NCBI GenBank assembly: GCA_964390795.1
Contig: CAYMLQ010000073.1
Span: 1-18,631, forward strand
Source of the DNA: CAYMLQ01 sp964390795
GTDB lineage: Bacteria > Verrucomicrobiota > Kiritimatiellia > RFP12 > UBA1067
Length of the DNA: 18,631 nucleotides
Direction of reading: 5' to 3'
Below the pieces are notes generated by a model. It did not search any database and was not told where the DNA came from. It saw only the letters and a program-made list of their open reading frames with translations. Shown in pieces: positions 14,021 through 18,631 of this stretch; position 1 is the first letter of the stretch, and each line of letters opens with the position of its first letter. The translations under genes and the position numbers were made by a program.

Positions 14021-15472
14021 TTACCACGTGCAGAGGCCGGTGGCCTCCTGAAAACGGTAGCGGAATACGCGCCAGCCGGAGTCGTCGCGGAACGTTTCGT
14101 AACCGGTCGTACTGACACGCCCGCCTGCGTTCGTCCACAGCCGCTCGGCGTAGGCGGCCGCGTCGGCCAGCGCAGGCGCGGTCGCGCGACCTGCGACGCG
14201 CACGTCCGTCTCCAGATTGAAGTCTCTCACGTTCCGGCGCGTGAAGTTGGCGGAGCCGAGCAGCAAGTCGGCGGTGCCGTCGGCCCGCTTGACGAGCAAC
14301 AGCTTGCTGTGCATCTGCTCGCCACGGGTGACGGCCCAGCGCACGGGCACGCCCGCCGCGACCAGCTCGCGCGCCACCTGACGGTTCGGCATGCCGCTCT
14401 TCTCGCGTCCGAAGGCGTCCTTGTTGGGGTCGAGCGTGACACGCAGCGCGACGCCGCGGCCCGCCGCAGCCTTCAGCGCCCGGACGATGGGGCGGTCGGC
14501 GAGATAGAACATCACCACATCCACGGTGTCGCCCGCGCCAGCCCCAGCAAGCAGATCTTCGGCCGCGTCGGCGATCGCCTCCTCTGTCAAGACCTGCACC
14601 CGCACGGCGTCGGGCGACGCGTGGGTCGATGCCGCCGGAACAGCGTCCAGCGCAAGCTCGGGGCCGTCGCTGAAGCGCAAGACCGCCTGTTCGGCCTCCA
14701 GCGCCGCCCGTGCGGCCGGGCCGCTGAAGATGACGCCGACGTTCGAGTGGGCGCTGCTGCCGTCGTGCGGGTTGGCCGAGGTGACGATGGCGACCTGTTC
14801 GCCGCCCGCGTGGGCGACCACGATTTTGCGGTGGTTGGCCTTGAAGTTGAAAAGCGCCAGCCAGCTGCGCAGCGTGACCTCGCCCGGGCCGAACGGGCTG
14901 GCCACCCAGCCGCTTTCGCTGCTGTTGCCCCACGGTTTAAAGAACAGCCGCCAGACGCTCGACCAAGCGGTATTGCTGTCGCGCAGCCGATCCAGGCGGG
15001 TGATGACCACTTCGGCGCCAGCCGCTTCCAGACGCCGCAGAGGGTCGGCCTCCAGCCCACCGTAGACCGTGTTCACCGGGTCGGTGATCAGCACGATCCG
15101 CAGGTCGGGCACCGCGCGTTTGCGGGCGATCAAGGCGTCGGTCAGCTCCGCGCACAGACGCCGGTGGGGTGCCTGACCCGCACCGAGAAACTCATTAAAG
15201 AGGAACATGTCGATCACAACAAGCTGTTCGGCTTTGGCGATCAGCGCGAGGATCTCGTCGAAGATGCGCTGGTCGCTGTGGCGCACGCCCGCTTCGTCGA
15301 GGAAGGTCTGGTCGTACAAGAACCGGACGCCCGAGGCGGGCAGGAGCGCGCTGCTGACCGACAGCCCTTTGGGCAGGGGCTTCACCGCGTGGTAGCAACA
15401 GCCCGGCGCGACCGCCAGCAAGACGAACGCCGCGCAGGTGTTGATTAGGAACCGCATTCGAAAGTCGGACAT
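14021..15472 (-). CDS. Phospholipase-D-like lipoprotein with degenerate HKD motifs
   Basis: A 483-residue protein. A lipoprotein signal ends at APGC (Cys25 from this start, Cys20 if the Met6 start is used). Two PLD half-domains are visible: NHRKIVVAH with TSANPHD (H214, K216, N234) and QMHSKLLLVK with GSANFTRRN (H388, K390, S407, N409). The aspartate expected five residues after each lysine is H221 in the first motif and K395 in the second. The family includes phospholipases, cardiolipin synthases and phosphodiesterase nucleases. The catalytic histidines and lysines are kept, so activity is possible. An AGAGGT site lies about eight bases before the ATG. It follows the sulfatase by 37 bases and precedes the GH71-like fusion by 18 bases, so it appears co-transcribed. 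Its role in a glycan locus is unclear. Confidence 0.85.
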   Translation of the reverse strand: MSDFRMRFLINTCAAFVLLAVAPGCCYHAVKPLPKGLSVSSALLPASGVRFLYDQTFLDEAGVRHSDQRIFDEILALIAKAEQLVVIDMFLFNEFLGAGQAPHRRLCAELTDALIARKRAVPDLRIVLITDPVNTVYGGLEADPLRRLEAAGAEVVITRLDRLRDSNTAWSSVWRLFFKPWGNSSESGWVASPFGPGEVTLRSWLALFNFKANHRKIVVAHAGGEQVAIVTSANPHDGSSAHSNVGVIFSGPAARAALEAEQAVLRFSDGPELALDAVPAASTHASPDAVRVQVLTEEAIADAAEDLLAGAGAGDTVDVVMFYLADRPIVRALKAAAGRGVALRVTLDPNKDAFGREKSGMPNRQVARELVAAGVPVRWAVTRGEQMHSKLLLVKRADGTADLLLGSANFTRRNVRDFNLETDVRVAGRATAPALADAAAYAERLWTNAGGRVSTTGYETFRDDSGWRVFRYRFQEATGLCTW

Positions 15473-15509
15473 GAAACAGACCTCTGTAATCCACCAGAAG
15501 GCGTAATCC

Positions 15510-17066
15510 TTATTTCTTCCCTTGCCGGGGTTTGGTGTTAGCCGGCAGCCGGCGCACCTCGACGTCGTTCCTCTGTGTCTCGCCCGGCGTGCTGCGTCCT
15601 TCTGTGATGAGTTTCTCGCGCAGCGCCAGCAGCTCCTTCACGCGCTCCGGCTGGGCGGCGGCGAGGTCTTGGGTCTCGCCGAGATCCTCCGTTAAATTGT
15701 AGAGCTGCGGCGGCGCGGCGCAGACCAGCTTCCACGAGCCCTTGCGCACGCCCTGCACGCCCTGCGCTGAACAACTGACCGCGTGTTCACGCACGGGCCG
15801 ATCCTCGCCGCGCAGCAGCGGCAGCAGGCTGAAGCTGTCCTCGCCCGCATGGGCCGGTAACCGCACACCCAAGATGTCGGCCAGCGTGGCCATGACGTCC
15901 GCCTGGTGCGCGAGCTGGCCACACACCGTACCGGGCTTGACGAAGCCGGGCCAGCGCACAATGAAGGGCTCGCGGTGTCCTCCCTCCCAGACATCGCTCT
16001 TGTACCCGCGCAAGGGGCCGCTGGGGAAGTGCCCTTGCGCCTCGAGGTGAGGCGCGCCCACGTATGAGGCAAAGCCGTTGTCGCTGGTGAAGAGCACGAG
16101 CGTGTTGGCGGCCGCCCCGCTCGCGTCGAGCGCCGCGAGCACGCGGCCCACCACGGCGTCCGTCTCCATGATGAAGTCCGCAACCGGGCTGTCGAGCCCG
16201 CTTTTTCCGCGCCCTTCTTCTGTGACCGCAAGCGGCGTGTGCGGGGCGGTCAGCGGCAGGTAGAGCAGGAACGGCTCTGGGAGCTTGGCTGCTTCGGCGA
16301 TGAAGGCGCAGGCACGGTCGCCGAGGGTGGGCAGGATCGGCTCCAGAGTCCAGCCCGACAGCGCCGGCCCTTGAAGGCTGGCCTGATGGTTCTTGAGCTT
16401 GTCCGGCGGAAGCAGCTCGCTAGGGATGCCGACCGTTCGGTCGTTCTCAATGAAGCAGTAGGGCGGCCAGTTGGGCACGTCCGTGCCGAAGTAGGTGTCG
16501 AAACCGCGCGTAACGGGGCCTCCGGGGATCGGTTTCGAGAAGGTCTCGCGCCAGGCAACGCGGTGAGCTTCGGTCACGTTCGTTGCGAGGTTGGCGCCAC
16601 CCCCGCCCGCCTTGCCGCCAAAGCCCGTGAAGAGGTTCCGCTGTCCATCGGGAATCGGCCACTCCCAGCCGAGGTGCCATTTGCCGATGGCGGCTGTGCG
16701 GTAGCCTTGCTGTTTGGCGAGGCCCGCGATCGTCAGGCGGTTCGAGGCGATGAGCGGCTGCTCCCAAAGGCCCACGATGCCGGCCTGGAGGCGAGAACGC
16801 CAGTGGTAGCGGCCCGTGAGCAGCGCGTAGCGCGAGGGCGAGCACACGCCCGAGGACGAGTGGGCATCGGTGAAGCGCATGCCCTGTGCGGCGAGGAGGT
16901 CGATGTTCGGCGTGTGAATCTTGCCGCGCTGCGGGTTGTAGCACCGCACGTCACCGTAGCCGAGGTCGTCGGCGAGAATGAGGAGGACGTTGGGCTTGGC
17001 GGACGCAGCCGGCAGGCTTGACGCGAGCAGGGCAAGCACCAGGAGTATCAACTGTGTTTTCTTCAT
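15510..17066 (-). CDS. Secreted arylsulfatase (S1 family, formylglycine type)
   Basis: A 518-residue protein with a signal peptide (about 1-23). The sulfatase core is clear: ILADDLGYGD (D33, D34 metal ligands), GVCSPSRYALLTGRY with C75 as the residue converted to formylglycine (canonical CxPSR), GKWHLGW (K129, H131), APHTPL, and FTSDNGF for the remaining metal ligands. It hydrolyses sulfate esters, here probably on a polysaccharide outside the cytoplasm. The length fits the family. I chose ATG at 17066 behind an AGGTG site; GTG at 17072 would add two residues. It begins 18 bases after the other sulfatase stops. The subfamily and the sugar position attacked cannot be assigned by eye. Maturation needs a formylglycine-generating enzyme not encoded here. 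Confidence 0.93.
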   Translation of the reverse strand: MKKTQLILLVLALLASSLPAASAKPNVLLILADDLGYGDVRCYNPQRGKIHTPNIDLLAAQGMRFTDAHSSSGVCSPSRYALLTGRYHWRSRLQAGIVGLWEQPLIASNRLTIAGLAKQQGYRTAAIGKWHLGWEWPIPDGQRNLFTGFGGKAGGGGANLATNVTEAHRVAWRETFSKPIPGGPVTRGFDTYFGTDVPNWPPYCFIENDRTVGIPSELLPPDKLKNHQASLQGPALSGWTLEPILPTLGDRACAFIAEAAKLPEPFLLYLPLTAPHTPLAVTEEGRGKSGLDSPVADFIMETDAVVGRVLAALDASGAAANTLVLFTSDNGFASYVGAPHLEAQGHFPSGPLRGYKSDVWEGGHREPFIVRWPGFVKPGTVCGQLAHQADVMATLADILGVRLPAHAGEDSFSLLPLLRGEDRPVREHAVSCSAQGVQGVRKGSWKLVCAAPPQLYNLTEDLGETQDLAAAQPERVKELLALREKLITEGRSTPGETQRNDVEVRRLPANTKPRQGKK

Positions 17067-17084
17067 CTTCACACCTGCATTCCC

Positions 17085-18545
17085 TCAGGGTTTCACCGCA
17101 GGGTCGTTGGTATCCTTGACCCACTGCCGCAATGCGTTCAACAACCGACTGCGCTCCGCTGCGCAGGCGGGATCGGCTGAAAGGTCGCGCAGCTCATCCG
17201 GGTCGGCCTGTAGATGGTAGAATTCCAGAGCAGGCACCTTGCCGGCGAGGCCTTGCGGATCCAGCCCCTGCAGCACGCGGTAGGCCTCGGGGAACCGTTC
17301 CTTCACGCGTACGGTCTCGGCATAGGTCCGGTTGCCCCACTTGGGCCACTCCTTGCTGTCGGCCTGCACCTGCCGCCAAGGCGGGTCGGTCTTCTCGCGG
17401 TAGATCAGCTTCCAGCGTCCGTCGCACACCGCCCGCTCCTGCATGCCGTCGTTCGGCAGGTTGCCTTTATTGGAGATTTCAGCGAACACATAGTCTCGCG
17501 GTCTCGCATCCGGCTGTCCCGCTAGAACAGGACGCAGCGAGATGCCGTGGAAACCCTTGGGCGACTCGATCCCGGCGAGGTCGAGCAGCGTCGGCATGAA
17601 GTCCAATTCGCTCGCGAGCGCATCGGTCTTGCCCGTGCGGATGCCGGGGCCCGCCCAGATGAACGGCACACGCAGGCCGAGGTCGTAGGGCGTCATCTTG
17701 CCGTGCTGGAAGGTCGGCCCGTGGTCGCCCATGAAAAACACGAGCGTGCGCTCGGCCTCGCCCGAGTCGCGCAGGGCGTCGAGCGCCTGCCCAACGAGCG
17801 CATCGGCGACCTCGATGCCGGCGAGGTACTCGGCCCAGTCCTTGCGCACAACCGGCGTGTCGGGCAGATAGGCCGGCAGCTTGACCGCGGCCGGGTCGAC
17901 GCGGATCTTCTCCTTGTCGCTGTTGGGGTAGGGGCGATGCGTCTGGTGAATGTTATAAATGAGGAACCACGGCTTGTCGGCTTTGGCCGCGCGGCGCAAA
18001 AAGCCTTTCATGACCTCGCCGGTCGGATTGGGCAGGAACTCGTCGTACGGGAACTTCTCGACCGGCGCGACGTGCAGCTTGTGCGTGACGCCCTGATAGT
18101 AGCCTGCCACACGCAGCGTCTCCGTGAGCGTGGGGATCTCGGCGCGGATGCGGTTGCGCACGTAGAGCGGCTGGCTGCGCTCCTGCGGCGTCAGCTTGTC
18201 CACGGGCTTGTGATAGTTCGGCGTGTTGTTGAGCAGGCCCGTGTCGTGGTTGTGCCGGCCGGTATAGAGGCAAGCCTTGGAGGAGGAGCAGACCGGGTAG
18301 GCCACGAAGGCGTTACGGAAGAGCAGGCCGCGCGCGGCGAGTTCGTCCATACGCGGCGTCTGGAGCCCCGGCGTACCAAGGCAGCCCAGATGCGCCCCCT
18401 GATCCTCGGTCAGGATGAAGAGGATGTTGGGCTTGCGAGCGGGAACGGGCGTGTCCGCATGTGCCGCGCTCGACACCGAGAACGGGATGAGAAGTCCTTG
18501 GAGGGCGAGCGTCCTCGCGAGCCGCCTAAGCGAATTTCGGGTCAT
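17085..18545 (-). CDS. Secreted sulfatase with a noncanonical CSSSK active-site signature
   Basis: A 486-residue protein with a signal peptide (about 1-30, ending AHA). Sulfatase features are ILFILTEDQGAHLGCLG (E47, D48), YPVCSSSKACLYTGRHNHDTG with C86 as the formylglycine precursor, FMGDHGPTFQHGKMT for the second metal cluster, and GLRVPFIWAGPG. The general look is that of heparan-N-sulfatase-like S1 enzymes, but I do not assign a subfamily. The arginine of the C-x-[PSA]-x-R maturation motif is lysine (K90). The ATG at 18545 has an AAAGG site about seven bases upstream and gives a proper signal peptide; the in-frame TTG at 18584 is rejected. It is the first gene of its unit and is followed after 18 bases by the second sulfatase. 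Confidence 0.9.
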   Translation of the reverse strand: MTRNSLRRLARTLALQGLLIPFSVSSAAHADTPVPARKPNILFILTEDQGAHLGCLGTPGLQTPRMDELAARGLLFRNAFVAYPVCSSSKACLYTGRHNHDTGLLNNTPNYHKPVDKLTPQERSQPLYVRNRIRAEIPTLTETLRVAGYYQGVTHKLHVAPVEKFPYDEFLPNPTGEVMKGFLRRAAKADKPWFLIYNIHQTHRPYPNSDKEKIRVDPAAVKLPAYLPDTPVVRKDWAEYLAGIEVADALVGQALDALRDSGEAERTLVFFMGDHGPTFQHGKMTPYDLGLRVPFIWAGPGIRTGKTDALASELDFMPTLLDLAGIESPKGFHGISLRPVLAGQPDARPRDYVFAEISNKGNLPNDGMQERAVCDGRWKLIYREKTDPPWRQVQADSKEWPKWGNRTYAETVRVKERFPEAYRVLQGLDPQGLAGKVPALEFYHLQADPDELRDLSADPACAAERSRLLNALRQWVKDTNDPAVKP

Positions 18546-18557
18546 GGTGTGCCTTTC

Positions 18558-18572
18558 TTTCTTCAGAAGAAA
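18558..18572. promoter_or_regulatory. Perfect palindrome just upstream of the first sulfatase gene
   Basis: TTTCTTCAGAAGAAA is a 7-1-7 perfect inverted repeat lying just before the ribosome site of the gene that starts at 18545. It could be an operator or a small leader hairpin. I find no convincing -35/-10 pair in the 86 bases available. Confidence 0.4.
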
Positions 18573-18573
18573 C

Positions 18574-18616
18574 AAAGTCGGCAAGAAATTTACCGATGCA
18601 AAAAGACGGCAAGAAA
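18574..18616. repeat. Direct repeat pair upstream of the sulfatase unit
   Basis: AAAGTCGGCAAGAAA (18574-18588) recurs as AAAGACGGCAAGAAA (18602-18616), 14 of 15 identical, with a 28-base period. The copies lie in the leader or promoter region and may be binding sites for a regulator that reads direct repeats. The window ends 15 bases later, so more copies could follow. Confidence 0.55.
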
Positions 18617-18631
18617 GTCCGCTGGGCTTAC

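Noticed and set aside
14309..15448. Plus-strand open frame of 379 codons
   Set aside because: It is antisense to the PLD-like gene, whose motifs and signal peptide are clear.
18546..18584. TTG start adding 13 residues to the first sulfatase
   Set aside because: It covers the ribosome site and palindrome, and puts charged residues before the signal peptide.

Overview
The window is GC-rich and every gene I can support lies on the minus strand, so transcription runs from right to left. It reads as a polysaccharide-degradation locus from the PVC superphylum, most likely Kiritimatiellota, Lentisphaerae or Verrucomicrobia. The reasons are the clustering of exported sulfatases, a GH29 fucosidase, a DUF1080 (3-keto-disaccharide hydrolase) lipoprotein, an NPCBM-tailed metallopeptidase and right-handed beta-helix proteins. 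Tat-type leaders, a four-helix-bundle 'suffix' protein and abundant GC-rich hairpin repeats between genes also fit. The taxon is inferred from gene content; there is no rRNA or marker gene in the window.

Layout in transcription order. Unit 1 (18545 to 10148): two sulfatases, a phospholipase-D-like lipoprotein, and a 1284-residue protein joining a GH71-like alpha-1,3-glucanase module to a GH42-like module. Unit 2 starts at a convincing sigma70-type promoter at 10113-10141 that carries two palindromes. It contains a GHL6-like putative glycoside hydrolase (10029-7858), a four-helix-bundle/zinc-ribbon protein (7761-7018), a GH29 alpha-L-fucosidase (7021-5591), a DUF1080 lipoprotein (5594-4764), a beta-helix protein (4767-2668) and a short beta-helix remnant (2636-2235). 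Three consecutive junctions in this unit are 4-base ATGA overlaps. Unit 3 is a secreted metzincin-like peptidase with a C-terminal NPCBM domain (1968-139).

Almost all of the proteins carry an export signal, so the locus probably acts outside the cytoplasm. Sulfatases would remove sulfate esters. The GH29, GH71-like, GH42-like and GHL6-like enzymes would cut glycosidic bonds, the DUF1080 protein may process oxidised sugars, and the beta-helix protein may be a lyase, hydrolase or binding protein. A sulfated, fucose-containing glycan such as algal fucan or mucin is a reasonable guess but is not proven. No transporter, SusC/D pair, regulator or sulfatase-maturating enzyme is present.

The non-coding part holds at least three families of palindromic elements: a 35-bp tandem hairpin array (1-135), a facing pair of hairpins with compensated stem changes (2013-2086), and related imperfect palindromes on either side of the four-helix-bundle gene (about 6951-7014 and 7778-7851). 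The last arrangement, a non-metabolic gene bracketed by palindromes inside a catabolic operon, is the best candidate for an undescribed element.
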